Assembly (NCBI RefSeq): GCF_014650675.1
Contig: NZ_BMVK01000008.1
Coordinates: forward strand, 186,001 to 250,000
Direction of reading: 5' to 3'
Source: Streptomyces anulatus
GTDB taxonomy: Bacteria; Actinomycetota; Actinomycetes; Streptomycetales; Streptomycetaceae
DNA: 64,000 nt
In this document: piece after piece, positions 50,280 through 59,491 of the stretch
Layout: each line of letters starts with the position of its first letter
Position numbering within the stretch: position 1 is the stretch's first letter
Position numbers and translations under genes: made by a program
The notes under the pieces: generated by a model
What the model was told of the DNA's origin: nothing
Seen by the model: only the letters and a program-made list of their open reading frames with translations
Database searches by the model: none

Positions 50280-51257
50280 ATGACGAAACAGGACGGGAAG
50301 CAGAAGAAGCCGCGTTGGACCGCCGAGCAGATCCCCGACCAGACCGGCCGGGTGTCCGTGGTCACCGGGGCCAACAGCGGCCTCGGCCTGGCGACCGCCC
50401 ATGCCCTCGCCCGCCGGGGCGGGCACGTGATCCTCGCCGTGCGCGACGAGGAGAAGGGGCGCCGGGCCGCCGCAGGCATCACCGCCGACCGGCCGGGGGC
50501 CTCGCTGGAGGTGCGCCGCCTGGACCTGGCCGACCTCGACTCCGTACGGGCGTTCTCCGACGCCCTGCACACGGACCACGCGCGGCTGGACACGCTGGTC
50601 AACAACGCGGGAGTGATGGCGCCGCCCCGCTCGGCCAGTGCGCAGGGGCACGAGCTGCAGTTCGCCTGCAACCACCTCGGCCACTTCGCGCTCACCGGGC
50701 TGCTGCTCGACCTGCTGGCCGGGGGCCGGGACCCGCGCGTCGTCACGGTGACCTCGGTCAACCACCGGAAGGCACGGCTGCACTTCGACGACCTGAACGG
50801 CGAACGCGACTACGGGCCGATGGCCTTCTACGACCGGTCGAAGCTCGCCAACGCCGTCTTCGGGCACGAGCTGCACCGGCGGCTGACCGCGTCCGGCAGC
50901 CCGGTCCGGAGCCTGCTGGCGCACCCGGGCTACACCGCCACCGGCCTGCAGACTAGCGGGCCGACCGGCCTGGTGAAGCTGCTGTTCGGCCGCGTTCTGC
51001 GGCCCCTCGCCCAACATCCCGGCGCGGGCGCGCTTCCCCAGCTGTACGCGGCGACCGCCCCGGACGCGCGGGGCGGCGAATTCATCGGCCCGGACGGCCC
51101 CGGGGAGCTGCGCGGCGGACCGACCCGGGTGCTCCTCGCCCCGGCGGCCGTCGACGCCCCGACCGGGCGGCGGCTGTGGGAGGTGTCGGAGCGGCTGACC
51201 GACGTCCGCTTCCCGTCCGGACTGGACTCCTTCCGGATCCCGCCCGCCGACGACTGA
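50280..51257 (+). CDS. Short-chain dehydrogenase/reductase
   Basis: 325 aa from ATG 50280. NAD(P)-binding TGANSGLGLATAHALAR (TGxxxGxG), DLADLDSVRAFSDAL, NNAGVMAPP (NNAG), catalytic Ser in TVTSVNHRKA and Y-x-x-x-K in FYDRSKLAN. It belongs to the retinol-dehydrogenase/WW-oxidoreductase-like branch with a long C-terminus (HPGYTATGLQTSGP). Substrate unknown. Expression is probably governed by the divergent TetR protein. Confidence 0.93.
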   Translation: MTKQDGKQKKPRWTAEQIPDQTGRVSVVTGANSGLGLATAHALARRGGHVILAVRDEEKGRRAAAGITADRPGASLEVRRLDLADLDSVRAFSDALHTDHARLDTLVNNAGVMAPPRSASAQGHELQFACNHLGHFALTGLLLDLLAGGRDPRVVTVTSVNHRKARLHFDDLNGERDYGPMAFYDRSKLANAVFGHELHRRLTASGSPVRSLLAHPGYTATGLQTSGPTGLVKLLFGRVLRPLAQHPGAGALPQLYAATAPDARGGEFIGPDGPGELRGGPTRVLLAPAAVDAPTGRRLWEVSERLTDVRFPSGLDSFRIPPADD

Positions 51258-51290
51258 GGGCCGGGGCCGGACGCGTCGCCCCGCCGCGGC

Positions 51291-52262
51291 TCACCCCTCG
51301 CGGCGTCGGCCCGTCCGGCTGCGCACCGCGCCGACGCTGGCCCCGATGACCAGGGCGATGGCGAGGGCGTCCGTCGTGGAGAGCGCCTGGTCCAGGATCA
51401 GGAAGCCCGCACCGGCGGCGATGGCCGGCTCCAGGCTCATCATCACGGCGAACGTGGGCGCGGGCAGCCGGCGCAGCGCCATCAGCTCCAGGGTGTACGG
51501 AAGGACCGAGCTGAGGAGGGCCACCGCCGCGCCGAGCGCCACGGTGGAGGGGACCGTGAGTTTCGCGCCGGACTCGATGATGCCCAGGGGCAGCGAGAGG
51601 ACCGCGGCGACCACCATCGCCAGCGCCAGCCCGTCCGCCTGCGGGAAGCGGCGGCCGGTGCGGGCGCTGAACACGATGTACGCCGCCCACATCGCCCCGG
51701 CCCCCAGGGCGTACGCCGCGCCGACCGGGTCGAGGCGGTCGAAGCCCCCGCCGCCCAGCAGGACGACGCCGACGAGGGCCAGGCCCGCCCACACGAGGTT
51801 GATCAGGCGGCGGGAGGCGAACACCGAGAGGGCGAGCGGGCCGAGCACCTCCAGGGTGACGGCGATGCCGAGCGGGATGCGGTCCAGCGCCTGGTAGAAG
51901 AGCGTGTTCATGCCGCCCATCGCGACGCCGAAGGCGAGCACCGTGCCCCAGTCGGCACGCGAGTGGCCGCGCAGCTTCGGGCGGCAGATCACCAGCAGGA
52001 TCAGCGCGGCGGCGGCCAGCCGCAGGGTGACGACGCCCAGCGCGCCCGCCTTCGGCATCAGGAGCGCCGCGACGGCCGAGCCGAACTGGACGGAGAGGCC
52101 GCCGGCGACCACCAGCACGATCGGCGTCAGCGCCGCCCGGCGGTCCGCCCCGGTCCGCCCGGCGGGCGCTCCGGTGCCCGCGCCCCCTTCGAGTGCCGTC
52201 ACCGCTTCGGGTACGGCGACGGCTGCGGCGGCCGGTTCGGCGGCGCTGCGCTGGTCGTTCAC
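51291..52262 (-). CDS. EamA/DMT-family transporter
   Basis: 323 aa from GTG 52262 (RBS GGAAGG); an in-frame ATG at 52289 lacks a site. N-terminal Ala-rich tail, then ten hydrophobic helices of the two-fold EamA layout: LTPIVLVVAGGLSVQFGSAV, VTLRLAAAALILLVI, GVAMGGMNTLFYQAL, GIAVTLEVLGPLALSVF, LVWAGLALVGVVLLGGG, LALAMVVAAVLSLPLGI, VALGAAVALLSSVLPYTLEL. RhtA-like pattern, suggesting amino-acid or metabolite export. Divergent from a LysR gene. Confidence 0.9.
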   Translation of the reverse strand: MNDQRSAAEPAAAAVAVPEAVTALEGGAGTGAPAGRTGADRRAALTPIVLVVAGGLSVQFGSAVAALLMPKAGALGVVTLRLAAAALILLVICRPKLRGHSRADWGTVLAFGVAMGGMNTLFYQALDRIPLGIAVTLEVLGPLALSVFASRRLINLVWAGLALVGVVLLGGGGFDRLDPVGAAYALGAGAMWAAYIVFSARTGRRFPQADGLALAMVVAAVLSLPLGIIESGAKLTVPSTVALGAAVALLSSVLPYTLELMALRRLPAPTFAVMMSLEPAIAAGAGFLILDQALSTTDALAIALVIGASVGAVRSRTGRRREG

Positions 52263-52436
52263 GGGGGACCTTCCGAGGGAACGGGACAAGACAAGACGGG
52301 ATGGGACGGCTCAGTACACTGTAATGGACTGGACGGTACGACAGGACGCACTGTCCTGCCAGAGGTTTCCTTTCACCGTATGGACACCCGCGCGTTCCGT
52401 GAAATACCGATCAAGCTCCCGTTATGCTCCCCACGC

Positions 52437-53327
52437 ATGAACGAAGCGCCCCTCACCGGCCGCCCCGTGGAACTCCGGCATCTGCGGGCCTTCCTCGCGG
52501 TGGCCGACGAGTTGAACATCACGCGCGCCGCCGCCCGTCTCCGGCTGACCCAGCCCGCCGTGTCCCGCACCCTCGCGGCGCTGGAGCGGCACCTGGGGGT
52601 CCGGCTCGTCGACCGTTCCACCCACCACCTCGCCCTGACCCCCGACGGCGCCGCCTTCCGCGACAAGGCCGCCGCGGCGGTCGCCGCCTTCGACGAGGCC
52701 CTCGACTCCGGGCGGCTGCGCACCTGGCCGCTGCGGCTCGGGCACGCCTGGTCCGCGTTCGGGCCGTACACCACACCGCTGCTGCGGGCCTGGCAGGAGC
52801 GGCACCCGGGGACCCCGCTGGAGCTGCTCCGGATCGACGACCGCACCGCCGGACTGACCCGGGGCGAGGTCGACGCGGCGCTGCTGCGGGGGCCCGTGGA
52901 CGCGCCGGGGCTCGTCGCCGAGGTGCTGTTCACCGAGGTCCGGGTGGCGGCGGTGACCGCGGACGGGCCGCTCGCCCGGCGGGGCTCGCTCTCCCTCGCC
53001 GACCTCGCCGACGGCCCCGTCGTCCTGAACACCGTCTCCGGCACCACCACCGTCGACCTGTGGCCGCCGCGCGCCCGTCCGGCCGCTACCGTCACGGTCG
53101 GGAACACCGACGACTGGCTCACCGCCATCGCCGCCGGCCGCGGCAGCGGGGTGTCCACCGCGTCGACCGCGACCCTGCACCCGCACACGGGGGTCGCCTA
53201 CGTCCCGCTCGACGACGCCCCGGGCGTCCCGGTCCTCCTCGCCCGCCGCGACGCCCCCGGCCACCCCGCGCTGCCGGAGCTGGCCGCGCTGGCCCGGGAG
53301 ATCGTCGCCCGGGGCGCGACGCACTGA
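52437..53327 (+). CDS. LysR-family transcriptional regulator
   Basis: 296 aa from ATG 52437. N-terminal HTH VELRHLRAFLAVADELNITR, AAARLRLTQPAVSRTLAALE, RHLGVRLVDRS; C-terminal periplasmic-binding-like domain with PLRLGHAWSAFGPYTTPLLR and PVVLNTVSGTTTVDLWPP. It is divergent from the EamA exporter and probably activates it in response to the exported metabolite. Confidence 0.93.
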   Translation: MNEAPLTGRPVELRHLRAFLAVADELNITRAAARLRLTQPAVSRTLAALERHLGVRLVDRSTHHLALTPDGAAFRDKAAAAVAAFDEALDSGRLRTWPLRLGHAWSAFGPYTTPLLRAWQERHPGTPLELLRIDDRTAGLTRGEVDAALLRGPVDAPGLVAEVLFTEVRVAAVTADGPLARRGSLSLADLADGPVVLNTVSGTTTVDLWPPRARPAATVTVGNTDDWLTAIAAGRGSGVSTASTATLHPHTGVAYVPLDDAPGVPVLLARRDAPGHPALPELAALAREIVARGATH

Positions 53328-53342
53328 GCCCCGGGCGACGCC

Positions 53343-56216
53343 CTACGCGCCGCCCCCCCGCCCCTCCCTCACGGCCGTCGAGGCCTCCTCGACGGCCTCG
53401 GCGACGACCTCCGCGAGGTGCCGGGCCCGCCGTCCGGCCAGCTGGTCGAGCTGCGTACGGCAGGAGAAGCCGTCCGCGAGGAGTTCCGTACCGGGTTCCG
53501 CGTTCCGTACGGCGGGGAGCAGTCGCTCCTCCGCGCAGGCCACGGACACCTCCCAGTGGCCCTTCTCGAAGCCGAAGTTCCCGGCGAGCCCGCAGCAGCC
53601 GCCGCTGAGTTCGCCGGTGAGGCCCATCCGTTCGCGCAGCCTGCGCTCCGCCGCGTCGCCGAGGACCGCGTGCTGGTGGCAGTGCGTCTGGCCGGCGACC
53701 GGGCGGTCCAGTCGGGGCGGGGTCCAGTCGGGGGCGTACTCCTCCAGGTACTGGGCGAACGTCCGCACGGAAGCGGCCAGTTCGGCGGCGCGCGGGTCGT
53801 CGGGGAGGAGTTCGGGCAGATCGGTGCGGAGCGTCGCGGCGCAGCTCGGTTCGAGGACCACGAGCGGGTGGCCCGGCAGGAGCCGGAGGCGGTCCAGGGT
53901 GCGGCGCATCACGCGGCGGGCCGCGTCGAGCTGGCCCGTCGACACATAGGTGAGGCCGCAGCACAGCCCGCGCGGGGGCGGCAGCACCGTGCGCCCCGTC
54001 GCCCTCTCCAGGACCCGGACCGCCGCCCGGCCCGCCTGCGGGTACAGGTGCTCGGTGAAGGTGTCCGCCCAGAGCGCCACCACCCGGTCCGACGAGAGGA
54101 TCCGGGTCCCCTTCCCCTGGCGGCGGAGCAGCCACCGGCTGTACGTCTCCGTCGCCAGCACCGGGATCGTGCGCTCGGGCGCGATCCCGGCCAGCCGTTT
54201 CGCGAGCGCGGCGAGGGGGCGCAGCCGGGCCAGTGCGTTCAGCGGCCGGGCGAGGGGGGCGGCCAGGCGCAGCCAGCGGGGGAGGCGGCCCATCGCGTAG
54301 TGGGCGGCGGGGCGGAGGCGGCCCCGGTAGTGGTGGTGCAGGAACTCCGCCTTGTACGTGGCCATGTCGACGCCCACCGGGCAGTCGCTGCGGCAGCCCT
54401 TGCAGGAGAGGCACAGGTCGAGCGCGTCGCGGACCTCCTCGCTGCGCCAGCCGTCCGTGATGATCTCGCCCGCGAGCATCTCGTGCAGCAGCCGGGCCCG
54501 GCCCCGGGTGGAGTGGGCCTCCTCGCCGGTCGCCCGGAAGGACGGGCACATCACGCCCGCGCCGCTCGCCTCCGTCGTACGGCACTTGGCGACGCCGACG
54601 CAGCGGCGGACCGCGCCCGCGAAGTCCCCGCCGTCCTGCGGGTAGCCGAACTCCACGTCCACCGGGCGTCCGGGGAGGACGGCGAAGCGGAGGTTCGCGT
54701 CGAGGGGTGCCGGGCGGGCGAGGATCCCCGGGTTCAGGCCGCCGTCCGGGTCCCACAGGTCCTTGAACCGGTGGAAGAGGGCGACGAGTTCACTCCCGTA
54801 CATCCGGGGCAGCAGTTCCGCGCGCGCCTGGCCGTCGCCGTGCTCACCGCTGAGGGAGCCGCCGTGCGCGACGACGAGATCGGCCGTCTCCTCGGAGAAC
54901 CGGCGGAAGCGGGCCACCCCGCCCGCACTGATCAGGTCGAAGTCGATGCGCACGTGGACGCAGCCGTCGCCGAAGTGGCCGTACGGGGCGCCGCGCAGGC
55001 CGTGCTCGGCGAGGAGGGTGCGGAAGTCGCGGAGGTACGCGCCGAGCCGGGCGGGCGGCACCGCGCAGTCCTCCCACCCGGGCCAGGCCTCGGTGCCGTC
55101 GGGCATCCGGGTCGCGGTTCCGGCGGCGTCCTCGCGGATCCGCCACAGGGCCCGCTGCCCGGCCGGGTCCGTGACGACCGTGCCGTCCACGGCGTCGGCG
55201 GCCCGCAGGACGCGTTCGGCGTGCGCGCGTGCCTCGGCCGGGGTGTCGCCGCCGGTCTCGACGAACAGCCAGGCGGCCCCGCGCGGCAGCCCGGCGGACC
55301 CGGTGACGAGGTCGGCGGCCATGCCCTCGACGGTGAGCGGGCGGAACGGGAGGAGGCCCGGGGCGGCGTCGGCGGCGTCGGACTCGTCGGCGTACCCCAG
55401 GACTGCCAGGGCGCGGGCGCGCGGGGCCTCCACCAGGCGCACGGTGGCCTCGGTGACGACGCCGAGAGTGCCCTCGCTGCCGCAGAACGCCCGGACCGGG
55501 TCGGGGCCGCCGGGGTGTTCGGGGAGCAGGGCGTCGAGCGCGTACCCGGAGATGCGGCGCGGGAGGCCGGGGTAGCCGGTGCGCAGGAGGGCGAGGTGGG
55601 CGGCGACGAGCGCGCCGACACCCTCGGGGCCCGTGCCGCTCCCCTGTTCCAGGTGCAGGCTCCCGCCCCCGTAGCGGACCACCGACAGCTTCCGCACGTT
55701 GTCGGCCGTCGTGCCCCAGGCCACCGAGTGCGCGCCGCAGGAGTTGTTGCCGATCATTCCGCCGAGGGTGCAGCGGCTGTGGGTGGAGGGGTCGGGGCCG
55801 AAGGTCAGGCCGTGGGGTGCGGCGGCGGCCCTCAGGTCGTCCAGGATCACGCCGGGCTGGACGACGGCGGTGCGGGCGACGGGGTCCAGGTCGAGGATCG
55901 TGCGCAGATGACGGGTCAGGTCGAGGACGAGTCCGGTGCCGGTGGCCTGCCCGGCGATGGAGGTGCCGCCGCCGCGCGCCACCACCGGAACCCCGTGCTC
56001 CCGGCAGACGGCCAGGGCGGCGGCGATGTCGTCGGCGTCGCGCGGGGCGAGCACACCGAGCGGGACGCGGCGGTAGTTGGAGGCGTCCATCGTCGTCAGC
56101 GCCCGGGCGGCGGCCCCGAAGTCGCTCGCGCCGCGTACGGCGGAGCGGAGCGCCGCGACGAAAGCCGGGGCGGCCGCCGGGGGCGTGTCCGTATGCGGTC
56201 GATGCTGTTCGGCCAT
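53343..56216 (-). CDS. FAD/Fe-S oxidoreductase, D-2-hydroxyacid dehydrogenase (YdiJ/D-2-HGDH-like)
   Basis: 957 aa, a fusion of two parts. The N-terminal FAD_binding_4 domain (PLGVLAPRDADDIAAALAVC, VVARGGGTSIAGQATGTGLV, STHSRCTLGGMIGNNSCGAH) and FAD-linked oxidase C domain (HFGDGCVHVRIDFD, EHGDGQAR) oxidise D-2-hydroxy acids such as D-lactate or D-2-hydroxyglutarate. The C-terminal part has the two 4Fe-4S clusters (CVGVAKCRTTEASGAGVMCP and CLSCKGCRSDCPVG) and two CCG domains (RGLCCGLTYVSTGQ, GGCCGLAGNFGFEKGHW), for electron transfer to a quinone or other acceptor. It is membrane-associated at most. Convergent with LysR, 15 bp apart. Confidence 0.92.
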   Translation of the reverse strand: MAEQHRPHTDTPPAAAPAFVAALRSAVRGASDFGAAARALTTMDASNYRRVPLGVLAPRDADDIAAALAVCREHGVPVVARGGGTSIAGQATGTGLVLDLTRHLRTILDLDPVARTAVVQPGVILDDLRAAAAPHGLTFGPDPSTHSRCTLGGMIGNNSCGAHSVAWGTTADNVRKLSVVRYGGGSLHLEQGSGTGPEGVGALVAAHLALLRTGYPGLPRRISGYALDALLPEHPGGPDPVRAFCGSEGTLGVVTEATVRLVEAPRARALAVLGYADESDAADAAPGLLPFRPLTVEGMAADLVTGSAGLPRGAAWLFVETGGDTPAEARAHAERVLRAADAVDGTVVTDPAGQRALWRIREDAAGTATRMPDGTEAWPGWEDCAVPPARLGAYLRDFRTLLAEHGLRGAPYGHFGDGCVHVRIDFDLISAGGVARFRRFSEETADLVVAHGGSLSGEHGDGQARAELLPRMYGSELVALFHRFKDLWDPDGGLNPGILARPAPLDANLRFAVLPGRPVDVEFGYPQDGGDFAGAVRRCVGVAKCRTTEASGAGVMCPSFRATGEEAHSTRGRARLLHEMLAGEIITDGWRSEEVRDALDLCLSCKGCRSDCPVGVDMATYKAEFLHHHYRGRLRPAAHYAMGRLPRWLRLAAPLARPLNALARLRPLAALAKRLAGIAPERTIPVLATETYSRWLLRRQGKGTRILSSDRVVALWADTFTEHLYPQAGRAAVRVLERATGRTVLPPPRGLCCGLTYVSTGQLDAARRVMRRTLDRLRLLPGHPLVVLEPSCAATLRTDLPELLPDDPRAAELAASVRTFAQYLEEYAPDWTPPRLDRPVAGQTHCHQHAVLGDAAERRLRERMGLTGELSGGCCGLAGNFGFEKGHWEVSVACAEERLLPAVRNAEPGTELLADGFSCRTQLDQLAGRRARHLAEVVAEAVEEASTAVREGRGGGA

Positions 56217-56403
56217 GGTCTCAGCATGCCGTCGCGTCAGGTGAACTCTTGGGATGCGCCAGGATCAAAGCACGTAAGCAGTACAAAAAAGCCCACAAGA
56301 TCTTCCCAAACAGACCGTCAAGTCTCCTATAGTGACCAAGACTTGCGCAGGAATTGGCAGCTCCAGTTGTGCATGATCGCCCATAACCGTGCCGAACTGT
56401 CCT

Positions 56404-56423
56404 GAATTCGACTGGTCGAATTC
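56404..56423. promoter_or_regulatory. 20-bp palindrome upstream of the conservon
   Basis: GAATTCGAC (56404-56412), TG, GTCGAATTC (56415-56423): a perfect 9-bp inverted repeat. Flanking bases extend it weakly (CCGAAC before, CCGGTTCG after). It lies 85 bp before the cvnA-like start, in the 291-bp divergent region to the FAD oxidoreductase. Probable operator of a dimeric regulator; which one is unknown. Confidence 0.7.
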
Positions 56424-56450
56424 GCCCGGTTCGCACCGCTTGAACCACCT

Positions 56451-56500
56451 CGCACCGTCCCGCACCGCCTCATACCGTCCCGCACCGTCCGCCACCGAGG
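56451..56500. repeat. 10-bp repeats in the conservon leader
   Basis: CGCACCGTCC, CGCACCGCCT, CATACCGTCC, CGCACCGTCC, GCCACCGAGG: five tandem decamers with strict 10-bp period directly upstream of the conservon RBS and start. Confidence 0.75.
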
Positions 56501-56507
56501 ACTCCGA

Positions 56508-58082
56508 TTGCGCCCCTCACACCGGCCCACCGCACTCGCCCTGCTGATCTCGGCAGCCGCAACCGGCACGCTGACCCTGTGGGGCGTCGCCGCGGCCCCC
56601 GACGCGGTACGGACCCCGCTGGCCTGGTGCGCGGGCGCAGCCGCCGTGCTGCTGAGCGTCTGCGTGGCCGTCACCGTCCACACCCTGGGGACCGCGCGGA
56701 CCCTGCGCACCCTCCGGGCCGCCGACGCCCAGCGGTTCACCGCCGAGACCTCGCGCCTGGTCTCCTCCTCCGCGGTCGAGGCCCAGCGCTTCACCGCGGA
56801 GACCGCCCGGATCAAGGGCGCCGCCTCCGCCGAGACCGCCCGGGTCGTCGCCGACGCCCGCGCCGAGAACGAGCGGATCGCCGCGGCGGCCGCCGCCGAG
56901 CAGGGCCGCCTGGCCGTCTCCGTCGACCGGCTGACCGCCCGTGCCACCCGTGCCGAGACCGAGCGGTCCGCCGCCGTCGCCGCCTGCGCCAACGCGGCGG
57001 GCCGGATGCAGGCCCTGGCCACCAGCATGCTGGCCGACCTCCGCGAGATGGAGCACCGGCACTCCGACGAGTCCGTCCTCGGGGACCTGCTCCACCTGGA
57101 CCACCGCACCGCCCAGGCGGGCCGCCTCGCCGACTCCATCGCCGTGCTGACCGGGGCCCGCTCCGGCCGGCGCTGGGCGAAGCCGATCGTCATGGAGTCG
57201 ATCCTGCGCGGCGCGATGGGCCGGATCGGCAGCTACCAGCGGGTCCGCCTGCACTCCACCAGCGATGTCGCCATCGCCGGCCACGCGGCCGAGGGCGTCA
57301 TGCACGCACTCGCCGAACTCCTCGACAACGCTGCCAACTTCTCACCGCCCACCGCCGAGGTCCACGTGTACGTGGAAGAGGTCCCGGCGGGCATCGTCAT
57401 CACCGTCGAGGACAGCGGGCTCGTCATGAGCGAGGTGCAGCTGCGCCGCGCCGAGAAGGCGGTCTCCGCGGAGAACCAGGACCTCACCAACCTCTCCGGC
57501 ACCCGCCTCGGACTCGCCGTCGTCGGCCGGCTGGCCCGCAAGCACGGCCTGACCGTCTCCTTCCGGCCGTCCGCCCGGGGCGGCACCGGCGCGCTGATGA
57601 TGCTCCCCCAGGACCTCATCTCCCGCTCGACCGCACCGACGCCGACGATCCCGGCCCAGCCCCAGGCCGTCGCGGCCCCGGCGGCCACCCCGGTCGCCGC
57701 CGCCCCGGCCACCCCCACCGCCCCCGCCGAGCCGGAGCCCTCGCACGGCTCGGCCGCAGGGGCGGACACCGCCGGCGCCGCCCCCGCGGCCCGGACCCTC
57801 CCCGAGGACGACGCCTCCACGCCCCCGACCCCGACCCCGGCGGCGGAGTCGGAGTCCGAGTCCACCGGCGCCGTGCCCGCGTTCGGCGAGAGCGGCCTGC
57901 CCAAGCGCCGCCGCGGCCGCACACTGGCCGCCGCCGAGTCCCGTACCGGCAACGCCACCCCCGGCGGAGCCGACAACCCCCGGGCCCGCACCACCGACCC
58001 GAAGGTCCAGGCAGCGCGCTTCAGCACCTTCAGCAAGGCGGTACGGGCCAACTCCACGCACCCGGAAGGCAACACCCGATGA
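56508..58082 (+). CDS. cvnA: Conservon sensor-kinase-like ATPase (CvnA)
   Basis: 524 aa from TTG 56508 (RBS GAGGA). Two N-terminal membrane helices (TALALLISAAATGTLTLWGV, WCAGAAAVLLSVCVAVTV) without a large sensor loop, then a long Ala-rich coiled-coil-like helix (about 65-160), a degenerate dimer region (LLHLDHRTAQAGRLADSIAV) and a HATPase_c domain (about 240-375): ELLDNAANFSPP (N box), ITVEDSGLVMSE, GTRLGLAVVGRLARKHG. The C-terminal 150 aa are Pro/Ala/Thr-rich. This is the CvnA component of conservons, membrane complexes of Streptomyces that resemble eukaryotic G-protein signalling. ATGA overlap with cvnB. Confidence 0.93.
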   Translation: MRPSHRPTALALLISAAATGTLTLWGVAAAPDAVRTPLAWCAGAAAVLLSVCVAVTVHTLGTARTLRTLRAADAQRFTAETSRLVSSSAVEAQRFTAETARIKGAASAETARVVADARAENERIAAAAAAEQGRLAVSVDRLTARATRAETERSAAVAACANAAGRMQALATSMLADLREMEHRHSDESVLGDLLHLDHRTAQAGRLADSIAVLTGARSGRRWAKPIVMESILRGAMGRIGSYQRVRLHSTSDVAIAGHAAEGVMHALAELLDNAANFSPPTAEVHVYVEEVPAGIVITVEDSGLVMSEVQLRRAEKAVSAENQDLTNLSGTRLGLAVVGRLARKHGLTVSFRPSARGGTGALMMLPQDLISRSTAPTPTIPAQPQAVAAPAATPVAAAPATPTAPAEPEPSHGSAAGADTAGAAPAARTLPEDDASTPPTPTPAAESESESTGAVPAFGESGLPKRRRGRTLAAAESRTGNATPGGADNPRARTTDPKVQAARFSTFSKAVRANSTHPEGNTR

Positions 58083-58498
58083 CCGCGACCACCGACGAGA
58101 AGCTCAACTGGCTGCTGGAGGGGCTGCTCGACCGCACCCCCGGTACCCGCCACGCCCTCGTCCTGTCCCGCGACGGCCTCAAGCTGTGCCGCACCCCCGA
58201 GCTCTCCGTCGACCAGGCCGACCAGCTCGCCGCGATCTCCGCCGGGATCCAGAGCCTGTCGCACGGCGCGTCCATCGAATTCGGCGACGGCACCGGCGGC
58301 GTACGGTCCGCGATGGCCGAGTTCTACGGCGGCGTGCTGTTCATCGTCGAGGCGGGGGCCGGGGCCCACCTGGCCGTCGTCGCCGACGAGGACTCCGACG
58401 TCGGCCTCGTCGGCCACAACATGAGCGAGCTGGTCGAACAGCTCGGCGAACACCTCGTCGCGCCGCCGCGCGAACCCGCCGAGGTCCGGGCCGTATGA
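58079..58498 (+). CDS. cvnB: Roadblock/LC7-domain protein (CvnB)
   Basis: 139 aa. Roadblock fold: LNWLLEGLLDRTPGTRHALV, LSRDGLKLCRTPELSVDQAD, QLAAISAGIQSLSHGA, VLFIVEAGAGAHLAVVADED, VGLVGHNMSELVEQLGEHL. In conservons this protein binds or acts as GTPase-activating partner of CvnD (by homology to MglB). ATG 58079 and the ATGA junction with cvnA fix the start. Confidence 0.95.
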   Translation: MTATTDEKLNWLLEGLLDRTPGTRHALVLSRDGLKLCRTPELSVDQADQLAAISAGIQSLSHGASIEFGDGTGGVRSAMAEFYGGVLFIVEAGAGAHLAVVADEDSDVGLVGHNMSELVEQLGEHLVAPPREPAEVRAV

Positions 58499-58866
58499 CG
58501 ACGGCCCCCCGCCCCCGACCGGGCCGCGACGACGATCCGGACCGGCTGTACACCCTCACCGGGGGCCGCAGCCGCTCCGACTCCGCCGCGTTCGACCTGG
58601 TGACGCTCGTCGTCGCCGAGTGCGACCCGGCCCCGGGGATGCAGTCCGAGCACGTCGCGATCCTGCGGATGTGCCAGGGCCCCACCGCCGTCGTCGAGAT
58701 AGCCGCGAGCCTGAACCTGCCGGTCAGCATCGTCCGCATCATGCTGTGCGACCTGCTCGACACCGGCCGGATCAGCGCCCGCCACCCCCGTACAGCCCGT
58801 GTCGCGGACCGGCTCCCCGACCCCGACATCCTGGAACAGGTGCTCGTTGGACTCCGCAACCTCTGA
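58495..58866 (+). CDS. cvnC: DUF742-domain protein (CvnC)
   Basis: 123 aa. DUF742, a small winged-helix-like domain: RLYTLTGGRSRSDSAAFDLV, LVVAECDPAPGMQSEHVAIL, RMCQGPTAVVEIAASLNLPV, SIVRIMLCDLLDTGRISARH, and ending DILEQVLVGLRNL, as in all CvnC proteins. Its role in the conservon complex is unclear. It overlaps cvnB by 4 bp and cvnD by 20 bp. Confidence 0.95.
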   Translation: MTTAPRPRPGRDDDPDRLYTLTGGRSRSDSAAFDLVTLVVAECDPAPGMQSEHVAILRMCQGPTAVVEIAASLNLPVSIVRIMLCDLLDTGRISARHPRTARVADRLPDPDILEQVLVGLRNL

Positions 58867-59491
58867 CCGCGCCGCCCTGAGCGCGACGGCCGACAACGGA
58901 CTGAAGATCGTTGTCGTCGGCGGCTTCGGGGTCGGCAAGACCACCATGGTCCGATCCGTGAGCGAGATCCGTCCGCTCAACACGGAGGAGACCATGACCC
59001 GCGCGGGCGAGGCCGTCGACCACCTCGACGGCATCCAGGCCAAGTCGTCCACCACCGTGGCGTTCGACTTCGGCCGGATCACGCTCGACGCACGGTCCGT
59101 GCTGTACCTCTTCGGCGCACCCGGACAGGAGCGCTTCTGGTTCCTGTGGGACCGGCTGTTCTCCGGCACGCTCGGCGCGGTCGTCCTCGTCGACACCCGG
59201 CGGCTCGCCGACTCCTGGTACGCCATCGACCGCCTGGAGCACCACGGCACACCGTTCATCGTGGCGTGCAACGACTTCGGCGGCCCGCTCCACAGCGAGC
59301 AGCAGATCCGCGAGGCCCTGGACCTCTCGGAGGACGTGCCGCTGGTGGAGTGCGACGCCCGCGACCGTTCGTCCAGCAAGTACGTGCTCATCACGCTCGT
59401 CGAACACCTCGCCGCGCTCTCCGCCGCCCGCCTCCACGCCCCCGAGGCGGCCCTGGCGGCGGCCGGCCCGACCCCGGAGCCCGCCCCGTGA
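58847..59491 (+). CDS. cvnD: Conservon Ras-like GTPase (CvnD)
   Basis: 214 aa from TTG 58847, the usual conservon position inside cvnC, giving LDSATSDRAAL then NGLKIVVVGGFGVGKTTMVR. P-loop GGFGVGKT at residues 25-32, switch II LYLFGAPGQERFWFLWDRLF, CNDFGG in place of NKxD. MglA-like membrane-associated switch, presumed partner of CvnA-B-C. RBS GGAACAGG lies within cvnC. GTGA overlap with the P450 gene. Confidence 0.95.
   Translation: MDSATSDRAALSATADNGLKIVVVGGFGVGKTTMVRSVSEIRPLNTEETMTRAGEAVDHLDGIQAKSSTTVAFDFGRITLDARSVLYLFGAPGQERFWFLWDRLFSGTLGAVVLVDTRRLADSWYAIDRLEHHGTPFIVACNDFGGPLHSEQQIREALDLSEDVPLVECDARDRSSSKYVLITLVEHLAALSAARLHAPEAALAAAGPTPEPAP

Noticed and set aside
53418..56405. A 995-codon plus-strand frame opposite the FAD/Fe-S oxidoreductase
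   Set aside because: Same antisense artefact; the minus-strand protein has full FAD and Fe-S motifs.
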